NCBI GenBank assembly: GCA_030407085.1
Contig: CM059586.1
Location: 84,379,501-84,443,500, forward strand
Direction of reading: 5' to 3'
Origin: Trichopria drosophilae
Taxonomy: Eukaryota; Arthropoda; Insecta; Hymenoptera; Diapriidae
Length of the DNA: 64,000 nucleotides
This document shows positions 45,371 through 58,160 of the stretch, piece by piece. A model generated the notes under the pieces. The model saw only the letters and a program-made list of their open reading frames with translations, was not told the DNA's origin and did no database searches. How positions within the stretch are numbered: the first letter of the stretch is position 1; each line of letters opens with the position of its first letter. Made by a program: the position numbers and the translations under genes.

Positions 45371-48300
45371 AAAAATCAGCTCCTACTTATCTTAGGTAAT
45401 ACACAAAGCTATTAAAAGTATTTTAATGCCGTAAACACTTAATAGTTTCGCATGTTGCGTGTGGTAAATAGAAACTAATTTTCTAGTATAATTACTCTAT
45501 TCAGTAAATTTAAACAACATCTATAATACGAACTTAGCTAATATAAGATTGTACACTCCCCTCAAACTATATAGTAGCACCTGCATGCAATTATAAAGGT
45601 TATAAAAATTGTTATAAACGAACAATTACTGTAACATTATAGATAATACCTGAAACAGATCGCTATTATTCAATTTGTCGGTGGCGTCTCCAGTATCTAG
45701 AATTTTGTCTTTGCATGGGCAACTTGTGGAACTAAAATGCGATTATGAAAACGCAAAAAATAATACAGATCATTTATTTACGTTCCCCTTATAAAAACTT
45801 CTTAGGCCAAAAAAACCTGCTCGAATTCTAGGAATAAAGTTCTTCCAGCCTTAAAACCTATACTTTATTGAAATTGTGTATAGATTATCAGTTTTATGTA
45901 GGATGAAAAGCAAATCACTGATTATATTCAGCGATCGGTGTTAAAAGAATGTACAACTGAAGAACCAGTAAAATAGTCGGACATTAGGATTGAGTTCTGC
46001 AGGAGTTTCAGTAAATACAATATTTGGACTGATTAAATAGTAAAATCAACCGGTTAAACTGTGAAATTGACTGATTTAATAAGGAAAATTGTATTCGCTA
46101 ACGCATTTGGCGAAATTTTCACTGATTCAGATTAAGATAGCAGTGACGCTAAAACCAAGTCACTGATTACGAACTGATCTTTATAAATTATAAAAATTGA
46201 CGGATTCTTTTTGACCGTCGGAAATGTAAAAAGATCCGACGGTTTTTCCGATCGCTGATTATGGCTCTGATAGCAACTGACTTATTGTTGCTATTATTTT
46301 CCAGCTGCAAAGTTTATGGAAACTCTCTACCGATCGATCGTATTTTACATGAACTGAGTTATAGTTTTATTTTTTTAAAGTGCGATTAATTGTACAAGTT
46401 TGATGTTTTGCACATTTTAATTTACCATAACGTGAATGTATAAAACACTGCTTATGGCCTTTTTGTACGAACACACAAAAGACATTTTTTACTGAAAGTG
46501 ACTTCAGTCGCAGCTTTTTCACTTAACATGTACCTAGTATATCACAAAATACAAGAATAATGAGTAATGAGCTTAATGACCTTCGGATCTATTATATTCG
46601 TAGATATATAGAGAGAGTTAAATTTAGATCACGGAGTTACAAATTATACAAAAAGTTGGAAGTTTTTCAAGTCAAGAAAATGAGATGAAGCCAATCTGTT
46701 TGAGTGACACAGAAAAGCTTACTTTTTACTTTGCATGCATTTTGCATCGCAGTCTGTTAAATGAAAGAGAGTAAAAAAAGAGTTTTTTCGCCATAACTCA
46801 ACGAATTTTGATGAGACATAAACGTTTAACCTCCTACTTCAAATGGTTTTCGTTCGAAGCAAGTAATCAGATCAATAAAAGGCTGGTTAAATACGTATAA
46901 TTTTGCTACTGGTAGGAAACTACTACAATAATAGGTACATCTATTAGTCAGAACGAGGTAAATACAATAATTTATGAAAAATTACATTTTTCTCATTTCA
47001 GGGTTTTGCTTGAAAAATGTTGATTTTTGGTGATGATCTTCTTAACATTAATTGTATGACTCCAAAGATGACACTCCAAAAAATTCAATTTCTGAGTGTA
47101 CATTGGTAGTTCTGTATTCGACAATGTAAGTACAGTTGTAGGTACTTGTTATAAGTGCGTAACAAAATATTATTTCCTTTTATACAACACTTCATTTAAA
47201 TTTCTACTCGTTTAAACTTTGTTTAAAGTATATAAATCCGTTATCGCTCTTGGTAATTCTAGATGAAATCGGTTAGAGAATGTTGACTATGTTGGTGATG
47301 AATGATTTAAGAAATAATGGTTCCAATAGGTAGCAATGAGTGCTGATGATCTGGATATCGATGATGATCGCTGTATTAAAAGGCAACATTGACTGATGAT
47401 AACGTGACAGAGTATCTTGGTAATGAACGATGAAATCAGCAAGTAGTTGCTGGGAAACACTGCGATGATAATAACCGTCTCGGAGATATCGTAAGTAATT
47501 CTGGACAAATAAGAAGACAATATAGCTTGCCACGATACTCAATGACGATTATAAATGACGGTTAATGACAATGTTGACTGCGAAATAAAAATAATCAATC
47601 ATGCAGTACATTGTAGTTGTTTGGACTTTTAATAGTATCTTGTGACATCAGATAATGCGTATAGTTCGTATATCTTTTTAAATAACAATAGAATAAATCT
47701 AGAATTTTGAATACTTGGTCTTCAATCATTTTCTGTGTTTATGTAATCTACTCAGTAGAGTTTGATACCAGTATGAGAATTTGACAGACTATTTTTTCTC
47801 GCGTGAGTGCCTTAAACTGCTGTTTTACCACCAAACATTCAAATTAAAAATGCATTAAAATACAAAATATTTCTTCTATTTAACAAATTATATTAACAAA
47901 AACTATACCGTGCATAAGTACATAATCCTAATAAGAAATTGAATACATCAGTAGTAGTTATTCCATAACTATATACACTGAGAGAAAAACGAAAGCATTT
48001 TAAAACTAATTGTAGTGGCAATTTACTATAGGTTGATTAATATTACTACAAGGCATACCTAATACTGTGGTATCTAAAACGACGTATAGTGATGCCCGAT
48101 ACTGCTTATAGCAATTGGTTTGTATTTAACTACTTCAAGTATTATTTTATGTCGCTGGTTTTTCGCAGTGTTATTTCTATTAAAAGTAGAAACTCGAATT
48201 CGTTCAAGGAGTTGTGGAACAATCGAGCTCATTCAAGTTTGTGAAACTTTATCGGAAGCGGTAGAAGTTTACTATAATGCGGATTTTGTGAAAGAGTACG

Positions 48301-48491
48301 TGTGCCTACTTATATATACATCCCTATGATTAATATTTTACAATCTTTCTTAGATAACGATATCGTCAGGCTCTACGACTTAATATCCAGTTTTATGTTA
48401 GATAGTTCGAACTTTAGTCAATTTCACTTTAAAAAATTAATTTCAGAGAATGAAAATAAACAACGAATGATCGTAAAATGTATTACAAAAT
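45371..48491. other. Long AT-rich stretch without recognised genes
   Basis: About 3.1 kb with no recognised gene. A CACTGAGAGAAAAACG end-like word sits at 47976 without a clear partner. Short repeated GATGAT words occur around 47290-47560; the overlapping 77- and 89-codon minus-strand frames there are not credible. Confidence 0.4.
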
Positions 48492-48629
48492 GTACTCTCT
48501 CAGCTTAAAATAGTGAAACTCACACTGAATATTTATATATTTTCAGTGAAAAAGTAATCATTGCTTCATAATACCGGCTCATTTTCATTGGTTCAAAATG
48601 AGTTTCACTATTTTAAATTGAGAGTGTAT
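48492..48629. repeat. 138-bp foldback MITE
   Basis: GTACTCTCTCAGCTTAAAAT with AGTGAAACTCAC is mirrored by GAGTTTCACTATTTTAAATT with GAGAGTGTAT. The arms are about 30 bases. The interior contains CACTGAATATTTATATATTTTCAGTG, a second inverted pair. Confidence 0.65.
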
Positions 48630-49780
48630 GTGTATTAATTATTAGAAAAATTTGTAATGATCGAAATTACATACAGGCATTTTCGTCTATCTGTTTTTCA
48701 ACTGTCGGCTTTATGACTGTGTTTTTCGACACGCATCTCAATCAGTGGACATTTATTCCATTTCTTTCACTGAAAATTCAATTCAGAAATGTGAGTCATT
48801 TATGACGTAGTGCATAAAAAAGGTTACTACAGTCATTAGAAAAGTCAACAAGTAAGTTAGTCCCATGAATTTAAGATAGTATAGATGCACAATTCGAGGA
48901 GTTTAAATTCACAAAAGTAGTCTACACTGGGTAACTTACTATAACTGCTGGTCGTGGACGGTGCATAAGATGATCGAGTCAATGCTCTCACGGGCTGGTC
49001 ATATGGAATGGCATCATAATTACAAAAGGACGTTGTACCTATTTTTCACTATTATTAAACAATTTCACGATGATCTCTATTATATTGTAAACTTTTTAGA
49101 AAGCGACAGTATAACAAAGCGAACATGCAATGCCATGTAACTATATATATCATTTTCGCAGGTCAATAACCACATAAACGGATTCTATATTTCATATTTT
49201 CTTAATCGTCTAATAGTTTCTCTGATTTTTATTAAAATGTTTCAGAAAGGCAACAAAGGTAAGAAAATACTTGACATACGTATTTATTTTCAGTACCTTC
49301 ACCTATATATACGTTGCTATTAGGAACACGTTTAGTGACTACTGGTCGTAAGATATCTAAAACATTATAAACGTTTTAACGGTGATGTCTACTTGGAATT
49401 TAACAACGTTACAAAGTAAGCATCTAAAAGGACATTTCAATCTCATTGATTGGGCAAAAATAAAATAAGAGACAAAACTGTTACACAGTACCCATTATCT
49501 TTATTGCATTTTTAAATGTGTTATTGATGCGTTTACCAGTTCAGGTTTCGGTAACCTAAATTCTTGATCTAGTTTTGATAACTTTAGATGTATTACACGC
49601 GATGTTTTTCTCATTCTTTATTCGATCAATTATCATATCGTAATCACTTTACTTACGATTAGTACTTTAATTTAATTATATTCTCATATGTAGTTAGTTA
49701 CATTATGATCTTAATTTATTAAGTTGCAAAACAGATTGAACCAATTGAAAAATTTAATTTTTAAAACATTGGATCATAAC
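48630..49780. other. AT-rich stretch; partial CCGAC-repeat copy
   Basis: At 48690-48740 TTTTTCAACTGTCGGCTTTA and TGACTGTGTTTTTCGACACGC match the right arm of the repeats at 941 and 38029. No gene recognised. Confidence 0.35.
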
Positions 49781-51370
49781 GAAATTAAGGTAAGTTTTTT
49801 AGGTTGCTGACAAATCTGAAGCAGATATTGCAAGATTCGTAGCGATTGATTCAAAATTTCGAACGTCACGAATTTAACTTTTACATTGTCATCCATTGAC
49901 TGTTATACTTTTTAGGTCGATAATTCATAATATTCAATATTAACTTTCTGACTGCAGATTGTAATTAGCAACCTCAAAACCTCACTTACGTTAATTTTTG
50001 TCAAATTCAAACAAACAATATAAATTATTAGATACACAGAGATATTATATAGGAAGATGCCTAAAAATAATAGGAAAAACTGCTATTCTCGTTAGACACT
50101 TAAGTACTGACGTGAAATAATCAGAATAAATACTATTGGTCAAATATATATTTTGATATGATTCTGTAATAGGATTTCCTAAACCAGAATAGTAAAATAT
50201 TTACGTTTATGGAATTTACAATGCTTTTGATGAAAATGTTACTATCGAGAATAGTAAAAACGTTCCTGGTGACCAATGAAAAGTGAATCACATTCTATAG
50301 CAATTAAAAAATCGGGAATGGACTTAAAATTTAGCTTAACATGTCTGCTTTTGTTTGCCGCATGGTGCTTTTAAAATCCAAAATGGTGGACAATGGACAA
50401 CACTGAAAATGAAGAAAGTCAGTAAATAAAATTATATATACAATCAAACGTTTGTGATTGTTGCATCAAAGGGCTCCTACAATCCAGTTGCATTTGTCGC
50501 CGTCAGGCGCGTACGCCATGCTCGTATAGGTTTGGTGTGGTCCATTGCGGTTCCCGTTACAGAAATGAGTTGTCATTCTCTCAAATGCACATCAAATAAC
50601 AAGCTTAAAGATTGCACATAGAATATCATTTACGAACAACCAACAGTAGAATATTATACCAATGACACTTGTTCTAGTATTGGCGTAGCATACTATTTGT
50701 TTACCAACTGGAGTATAAACAATTGAATGCTTAATCAAACCTTTCGACTTGTTTTTGTTTTATCTAAATTACTTAGACGAAAAATAAAAATATAGGAAAT
50801 ATACAGAAAATGCTATATATAGCTACAGAATACTTTATTACGATAAAAACATTAATTTATTATTCTATATATCAATATTTTCCCACAACTGGAATTTTCG
50901 TGTAATAAGAAAAATTTTTATTCTGAAATAGTAAAAATTATTATTCATTCATTAAAAATTACTATTTTGTAAGACTTTCCTCAAATCCCTATTGGAGAAT
51001 AATAATTTTTCCGATTTTTTAAGATATCTTCATATAAAATTTATCTCATTATATTTAATGTCCATCATTTTGGATCAGTTATTTTCAATTTTATAATTTG
51101 GACACCAGATTCTTTTTTAGCGACCATTAAATCTACACAAAATTTATTTTAAGGGTGATTTGTTGAATTGGTTGGTAATTTTGACTTCAAATTCATAATC
51201 AAGGAGTCTTCAAAACACAAAGTAGAAATTTCCATACAAACACCATTAACAGAAGAAAATCTCGTAAACAAAGCCTAGAAAATAGTTTCGCGTAACAAAC
51301 AAGCCATCGCAACAACGTAGCACCATTTTATAAATAAACAGAAAACGTCTTGGATACCTGAAATGAAAAT
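49781..51370. repeat. Diverged copies of the dispersed repeat in AT-rich DNA
   Basis: GCAGATATTGCAAGATTCG (49823), GATTGTAATTAGCAACC (49967), AAAATCCAAAATGGTGG (50375), and TCCATCATTTTGGATCAGTT (51061) with GACTTCAAATTCATAATC (51182) carry the order of words seen in the dispersed family. No genes recognised. Confidence 0.35.
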
Positions 51371-51735
51371 GTCACGAAATCGATTCACGGGTAATTTGAG
51401 TAATGAGTGCGCAACGCAGTAAAGGGAATACATAATACGTTCGTGTCGTTGGATATCGTCCGTTGATGTACGTAAATATCGGATACCACGGGACGATTTC
51501 TTCGAGAACCGAGCGGAAAAGGAAGAGCGAGAACGAAAGGTCGAAAATTATTGTGAAAGCGCAAGGACAATGAACTCGATTTGCCATTATCGTCCCGGAT
51601 GACGTCACACCCGTCGTGCTCGCACTCGGGCACTCGGTTAATCGTGAGACAAAAGGCGAGGGGAACACCAGCGATGCGGGAGGGACGATGTCGGAGGGAG
51701 TGAGACAGAGGCTTTTCGCAACCATCGTTTTCATC
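51371..51735. promoter_or_regulatory. GC-rich block with CRE-type palindrome
   Basis: A sharply GC-richer, CpG-containing block. TGACGTCA lies at 51600-51607 in CCGGATGACGTCACACCCG. A 120-codon minus-strand frame spans the block without any recognisable domain and shares it with other frames. A promoter or enhancer of an unseen gene is a reasonable but unproven reading. Confidence 0.3.
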
Positions 51736-52120
51736 TTGACCTTACATACATAATCTCTATAGTGACATTTAGAAATGATGATCTAGAGAATGCATCACAA
51801 ATGAACTTTTAACATTAATCAAAATGATGTATTTTGGAAAAATTCTTGAGTTATTTTGAGTGATTTTTGGATATCGGACAAAGCTTCCTTTTACTTCCAA
51901 ATTACGCACGATGTACCTGAATGATGTAACCCAAAAGCCATATAACCTCTTCCAGTTTATTTAATATGATTTTGGTGATGTCTTAGGGTCATTTTAAGAA
52001 GAAAATAAAAATAATGAATGTAGGGAAACTGAAATTACATCGTTCTTTTTAGGTTTTCCTGAAATATTTTTGGTTGGAAACTTGAAAAATTGCGATGAAA
52101 AATGAATTATTATCATTTTT
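51736..52120. other. Spacer with worn dispersed-repeat words
   Basis: AT-rich, with GGTTTTCCTGAAATATT-type words; no gene recognised. Confidence 0.35.
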
Positions 52121-52133
52121 GATTGCCTAATCT

Positions 52134-52481
52134 TTTTTTTTTATTGAGCACTTTCTAACCGCCATTCGGAGCTTACATCTGCTATACATTTAATTTACAT
52201 TCTTACAGTTTTATAATTACATAATTTTCACATTTCTAATATTTTCACAAGTAACATTTTTTCAAAATTTTAACAAAATTTCTTCGATACGGGTAAACAT
52301 TATATTTAACATTATGTACTTTTTTATAATTTTTTTCAAAAAATTGTGAATGTATGTTATTTCCCGTCGTGCAATAAGAATTTTCAGCGGAAGCTGCACC
52401 TTTTTATTTCTCAGCAGCTTTTTGTGGAGGATTTCTCGTTGGTTGTCATATTTGGTACATTGCCATATCACATGATTTAAA
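52134..52481 (-). mobile_element. 5'-truncated non-LTR retrotransposon with 13-bp target duplication
   Basis: Only the last 348 bases of a LINE remain, on the minus strand. They encode the C-terminal tail SLNHVIWQCTKYDNQREILH and onward to a stop at 52262; H..W.C..Y..QR is the zinc-knuckle-like motif that ends ORF2 of jockey/R1/I-type elements. A 3' UTR with CGAATGGCGGTTAGAAAG and an A tail (52134-52141) follows. GATTGCCTAATCT flanks it exactly at 52121-52133 and 52482-52494. The open frame beginning at 52507 gains its first eight codons from flanking DNA. Confidence 0.88.
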
Positions 52482-52494
52482 GATTGCCTAATCT

Positions 52495-54469
52495 CATGAT
52501 GGTTCATTATAATCCAAAATGGCTAAAAATGCATTCCTTTTTAATCCCGATTTTCCCCACCTTGAATGCTTTTAAATCCAAAAAGAGGTATCCAAAATGA
52601 TGAATTTGTAAAAGGGTGTTTAATAACTATTTAATTTCATGTTATAAAAATAAATAAAATAAACGACATGATATGAAGATGTTAATATTTCTTAGATGTA
52701 CCATTATGTTACGTTTGAGGTTAATTAAATTTAAGAAATTATAACTCAGATTCCATTAACCTTGCAGAAGCATATATGTCGAAAGCTTCGCCGAATGATT
52801 CGATGTCGCATAAAACTGAGTATTTCAAAAAATTAGTTTTGAGGCGAAGGTAAGGTTAGAAAAGCCGTCCTAAAATGTTCAATCTGCAATCAATTTGTCT
52901 GTTTTCACTTAGAATTTAAAGTTACTTGGTTTCGAAACTTTACAAACGTGCGATGGTTATAAACTTGTTCGAAGACGGTTAATCTTCTTTTGTAATAATC
53001 AATATGTTCTAATCTTTCGTTTCTTCTACGTTATAAGTGTTACATCTGCACATTTGTTTTTCTATGGACATTCTTCTTTCTACTACACAGGGCAAAAACT
53101 TGAAGTTGAAACATATAAGCATTTAACAACAAGATAATTTTCATCGCAATATAAAGTGTTGATAAATGATAAAAAACCGAAAGACAATTTTGACCATAAA
53201 ATTAAGGAGATGCATAATCTAACATCCTATCTAATATAATAAAATAGAATATAAACCAGGTAGAGGGAGCACTATAGAAATACAAATTCAACGGCTGACT
53301 AGTAATGTCAGTTTTCACTTATAATATATCATTACATAACAATCACTAACATTAGAGTATTAGAGGATAAGAATAAAGTCAAACTGGGTTTTTGGACATT
53401 TGAACCAGGTTTTTCGTTGGGGTGGAAGATTCGTTTACGATCTTCAACCTTTCGGTTCGTGATTTTGAATTTCACTTTTAATTTGAATATCAAAGTTATT
53501 TGAAGGACAATTTTGCTTTTCTAAATTTAGTATTTTACCGGTCTATAAAAAGACAGATCTTGGATGTTGTTGGAAACATAAAGGTCATTTCCGAAGTAAT
53601 TTTATGTATATAATCCGAATACGAAGTCAGGATTGGCCCATCACATCAGGATTTTGACATATACGAGGTTATGTACAGGAAAAATCCATCGTTTTTGCAG
53701 ATTGTACAGAAAGCGACAAATTTGTGTGGCATTTTTTACTAGTTGCATCCTTTAATCCTACTTTCACGTTTCAAAATGAGCTGTTAGTGAACTACCTCAT
53801 GTTTTTTCTAATAATTTTAAAATCATCTTAAATCATGCTATTTTTACCAATTACTTTATGAGATTCGCGTAACCCGCCATTTCGAATCAGCCACCTTAAA
53901 AATTGATATCAATTTTCTGACTTCATCTTTGTACTAAGCGAACCCAGAGTTACTCAAGTACAAGTTGTTCTACTTGTAATTATCAATTACAATCGTTATT
54001 GAGATAAATCACATCTTCCTGACAACAAAACTTTGTTGACCTGTATTACCCAGAAACAATAAGATATATAACAATATTTCGATTATGACAATACTAAGAA
54101 CATTGCAATGAAAATAAAATCGAATGAAAAGATGCCATATCGAAAACGTCTTTATAAAAAAAGAAGTAAACAATTATCCTATTTAAAACCTATCTACCTG
54201 AAATATACAATTCACTCCTTAATTAAAAAATGATTATTTATAATTTTATAGATATATTTATAAAAAAGATCCGTTAATACAATAATTTCAAGAGTATATA
54301 TAATCTTAATTTAAATTCGTTCGTTTGGTCTAGTATTCTCGGTATCCGCCCTCACATATCTACAACATGTTCCCTTATTTACAATAAATACGGAAGCCCC
54401 TTTGTTTTCAATAATTTTCTGAAAATGACTCGGAGTATGAGTCGAAATGTCATATTATTATTTTTGGCA
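52495..54469. other. AT-rich stretch with worn dispersed-repeat copies
   Basis: ATAATCCAAAATGGCTAAAA (52510) continues the repeat into which the LINE tail inserted; CCGCCATTTCGAATCAGCC (53875) is another worn copy. No gene recognised. Confidence 0.35.
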
Positions 54470-55225
54470 TTCCATTTGTCCTTTGCATATTTACCTCTAT
54501 TTTAACGCCTGCTACAATTAATTACCGCTGGAAAAAATTTAAAAAAATGACACCTAAAATTTTCAAAAAAAATTTTTATTTTTGAGTACTTTTCTTTTTT
54601 TTTTTATTTTGTAAGGCGAAAATATTTTTCTATCACTGCGGTATCTATTAGAAAAGTGTTCTCGATGCCTAAGAAATAAGATCCTACCTAAACCAATTTT
54701 GTTTTTCAATTTGTCGATTTCAAAATGATCGTAACGAAATGATTTGCACTAATTTTATAATTTTCCGTACTTACAATTATTTTCTTACGCTTCCAAGGCC
54801 AGAATATATTTTTAGGGGGATTTTGGGGTCGCTGAATACGATCTCATTGCCAATATTACTAAATTCAAAATGGCGGATCCAATATGGCGGATGTCTGAAG
54901 CAGAAATCATTGTATCTTATTAAGTAATAAATCTAGAGCAAATTCGTTCGTTAGCTGCAATTTTGAAATCGTCCGTTTGGAAGAATAATATTTTGTTAGG
55001 TATAATCTTATTTTTTGGGCATGGAGAACACTTTTCTAATAGGTTTCATAAAGATGGAAAACTGTTTTTCCTCAAAAAAATATAGAAACAGAGAAAAAAA
55101 GTAATGAAAAATCAGTATTTTTCCCAAATTTCTTTGGAAAATAGGGTGTCATTTTTTTGAAATGTTATCAGCGGTAATCGATAGAATGACGAAAACATAG
55201 GATATAAGCATTGCCATAGATGAAT
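54470..55225. repeat. Large foldback, about 0.75 kb, with the dispersed core at its centre
   Basis: Left ATTACCGCTGGAAAAAAT, AAAAATGACACC and CTATTAGAAAAGTGTTCTCG face right CGAGAACACTTTTCTAATAG-like (GGAGAACACTTTTCTAATAG), GGTGTCATTTTT and TCAGCGGTAAT. The centre holds TTTGGGGTCGCTGAATACG and AAAATGGCGGATCCAATATG. Arms are about 250-300 bases. No protein. Confidence 0.75.
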
Positions 55226-55856
55226 AATACATTTTGTGAATAGAATTAACAATCAAAGTCAACATCGAAAATCGGTACACTTCAGCCGATTATGGTAAAT
55301 ATTTTCTTCTTATACGTTTATGGAATTCGTTCAGTACGTTGATGAAAAATGTCAATATATAATCAAACATAACTCAAACATAAATTTGCTAAATACATTT
55401 GTAATTGCATCAATAGTGGAGAAGTATTATTTAATATGTAAATATTACCTAAAAATATGGTACTATAACGATATTTAGACGACAACATTTATAAGCAAAT
55501 ATACAGACGCTAAAATAACTGAAATAAAAATAAATACTGACAAAATATTTAAAACAAAAATACCAAATGACAAAATATCTAAAAAAAAATATCAAAAACC
55601 AAAATGCATAAAAAATTGATTATTATTTCAATATAATGGTTTCAATTACATAGTCCACATATATCATTATAGTGCCCACTATAATTGGACATTGGCTCTC
55701 ATTTTGCCTTTAAACAAAATTATGGGTCCCACAAGTACCAATCTATAAATATCAATATTAAATTAAATACATACAAACAAATACATGAGAAAATTGATTT
55801 ATTTCGTCAACATACAAATTACAAAAATACTTTATTCCCAATATTCATTTAATTCA
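55226..55856. other. AT-rich spacer
   Basis: Very AT-rich, with degenerate AAATACCAAATGACAAAATA words at about 55555-55600. No gene recognised. Confidence 0.4.
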
Positions 55857-57215
55857 TATAATAATAATAATAATAAATTTATTCAGGAGGTTTACATGAT
55901 GGGATTTACCCAATACATAGTAAATTCGCAAAAGTATTTACATACTTGTCCGCGCCCTGAAGCCTAAATTTAACTTAAAACTAACTTAAATCTAGGTAAC
56001 TTAGTCCTTTATTGATTAGGGATTAAGTGATAGACTACAGATTGATATTTATGTATTCGTACAGTTATTGTGAAAATACTAAGTGGTATATACATAACAC
56101 AATTAAAGCGTGCTGCGTAAGATTATTTAATTAAAGTGTATGTATCAAGTTCACGACTATTTTTATCTCTCAGCCACTTTTTTACTGCTAATTTCGATAT
56201 ATTTAGGTTAGATACAATTTTAGATTTAATTAACAAATTTATAATTTTGCTCGCGATAGATATATAACATCTTTGACCTATATTTCTTATACTAAATGGA
56301 ATTACAACCTGGCTTAATTGTTGCGCTCTAGTATTTGCAGCCATTCTCTTACTTGTCACTAAATTTTTCTTAGTTACAAACATAACTATTATTAAATAGT
56401 ATATTTTACGTATTTCGAGTAATCCGCTAGCATTGAATAACATATCGGATGGGTATAAACGATTTTTATAGAATATAATTTTGATAACAGTTTTCTGTAA
56501 AATTTCAATGAACTTAAAAACATTATGTAAAGCATTTCCCCAGGCTACTATTCCATAACTTAATATTGCAAGAAAAAGAGAGTAGTAAATCGTTAGACAT
56601 TGTGATCTTGTTAATAATTTCCTCAACTTGAGAAAGACGAAAGGAAAATGTCTCAACTTGTTTACCATATTATTAATATGGATGTTCCAGCGTAAGTGTG
56701 AGTCAAAAGTTATCCCCAGATATTTAATATTGTAAATTCTTTTCATTACAAAGCACTGCTTGTTTATTTTGAACTGAATTTGGTTAAAATCAGGAATACT
56801 GTCTCTATAGCAACCAAATGGTAAGATTTTTGATTTATCAAAATTTATTGAGAGTTTATTTATGCTTAACCATTTAATTATATTGGGGATATCATTTTGA
56901 ATTTTCGATATTAAACCGTCCCAAGAGATGTCTTTATATATTATAGCAGTGTCGTCTGCAAAAGAAATAATTTCTCCCATGCAATGAATTTTATAAAGGT
57001 CGTTTATATAGATTAAGAATAAGATAGGTCCTAGCATAGTTCCTTGTGGAACTCCTAAGTCAATAATCTTTATTTTACTCTTGCAAGTACCAATTCTTAC
57101 TTCCTGTTTTCTATTTCTAAGGTAATTATACAACATATCAAACACATTTCCACGTATGCCAACATTATATAATTTTTTTAAAAGTAATTCATAGTTAATG
57201 GTATCAAATGCCATA
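55857..57215 (-). mobile_element. 5'-truncated non-LTR retrotransposon of the jockey superfamily
   Basis: Minus-strand element whose 3' end is a TTA/TAA microsatellite tail (plus 55858-55877, ATAATAATAATAATAATAAA), preceded by a 3' UTR of about 250 bases. The 5' break lies near 57215, just before the AFDTI block of the reverse transcriptase; the endonuclease and ORF1 are absent. I could not identify a target duplication. A triplet tail points away from true Jockey (poly-A) and towards CR1/L2/I-like relatives. Confidence 0.75.
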
Positions 57216-57352
57216 TGGATATAAATATTTATAAATTTATGAATTAAAAATTGATGCTTTAAACATTTTAGCACTATTTTTTTTTGTCGTATAATTTTTG
57301 CCGTTGGTATTTTGTCGTGACACCAAAAATAAACTTCAAGTACTAAAAACAA
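56123..57352 (-). CDS. Partial non-LTR reverse transcriptase, 409-codon frame
   Basis: The frame codes for the palm and thumb of an RNA-dependent DNA polymerase. Residues 48-52 are AFDTI; 100-112 GVPQGTMLGPILF; 131-134 FADD, the catalytic YxDD equivalent; about 210-226 IKYLGITFDSHLRWNIH; and 260-285 the thumb with LAILSYGIVAWGN. Intact elements have this part preceded by an AP endonuclease and RT finger domains; they are missing. The first catalytic Asp, normally four to six residues before AFD, is not in IYIHMAFD, so it was mutated or lies beyond the break. The first roughly 45 residues do not look like RT and are probably flanking DNA. The frame is otherwise free of stops, suggesting a young copy, but the product would be inactive. 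Confidence 0.85.
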   Translation of the reverse strand: MFLVLEVYFWCHDKIPTAKIIRQKKIVLKCLKHQFLIHKFINIYIHMAFDTINYELLLKKLYNVGIRGNVFDMLYNYLRNRKQEVRIGTCKSKIKIIDLGVPQGTMLGPILFLIYINDLYKIHCMGEIISFADDTAIIYKDISWDGLISKIQNDIPNIIKWLSINKLSINFDKSKILPFGCYRDSIPDFNQIQFKINKQCFVMKRIYNIKYLGITFDSHLRWNIHINNMVNKLRHFPFVFLKLRKLLTRSQCLTIYYSLFLAILSYGIVAWGNALHNVFKFIEILQKTVIKIIFYKNRLYPSDMLFNASGLLEIRKIYYLIIVMFVTKKNLVTSKRMAANTRAQQLSQVVIPFSIRNIGQRCYISIASKIINLLIKSKIVSNLNISKLAVKKWLRDKNSRELDTYTLIK

Positions 57353-57600
57353 GATATTACGCCTAATAATTTAAGAAAATTGCAATTTTAGAAGGGACTT
57401 AATACCCACAAGTTGAATTTAAGATTTTTTTTTTATTAAACCGTTTCATTAAACCGTTGCCGATATTTAACCCGGATAAAAATAAAATAAAAGGCTCTAG
57501 ACCGAAATTCATGAAAGTAAATCGTAGAAAAGAGAGACCTCTTGCATAAGTAAAGGAATTACTTCCCTTCCTAATGTTTCGCAGTTCAGATAAAAGTGCG
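57353..57600. other. Spacer without recognised features
   Basis: Nothing recognised. Confidence 0.4.
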
Positions 57601-58160
57601 CGTTCCGAATAAAATTCATGCATAATAAAGACAAATGGAAATGCCGATCGATGGGCCGACTCTTATTTCGTCGTCGAGAGCCACAAGAATTGGCGTGCGC
57701 GCGTATATACGTCGAATCGCATCGCGTATACAGGGTGCAACGTATAACTCCCGCACTATATATACCTGCGAAAATACACCGTATCCCTCTATACGCGAAT
57801 TCGCTAAAGACCGAGCTCAAAGGCAGAAGAAACCTACGCTATAAGTCACCACGCAATTATTTATTTAGAGTTGTCTACGACTACCTACTGCGCCAGTTTA
57901 CCAACGGAATTCCGTGACTGCCATATGGACGCTCGCAAAAGCCGCGGTGAGAAACGATCATTTCAATTTCAAAACCGAGATTGCGTAAAAACACGAATGA
58001 TAAGCGGAATACCTCTGTCGCAAAACACAAGAATAATTCACGCCATGCCAACAATCGTTGCGATTGTTTCAATTCAAACTGGAGGAACGGAATGTTCAGT
58101 GATATTTGTCATCGAATGGAAGTTTTGGAAATGGAGAGAAATTAGGGTATTTTTTACTTA
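57601..58160. other. GC-richer block with a lone CAGGGTG end-like word
   Basis: Higher GC and CpG than both sides. Overlapping open frames on both strands (96-103 codons) lack domains. At 57727 TATACAGGGTGCAACGTATA resembles a mariner-type end next to TA, but no inverted partner was seen nearby. A regulatory island or exon of an unseen gene is possible. Confidence 0.3.

Noticed and set aside
51372..51734. 120-codon open frame on -
   Set aside because: No domain, and the GC-rich block keeps several frames open; better explained as non-coding.
55858..55877. Independent microsatellite
   Set aside because: Its position at the 3' end of the minus-strand LINE makes it the element's triplet tail.
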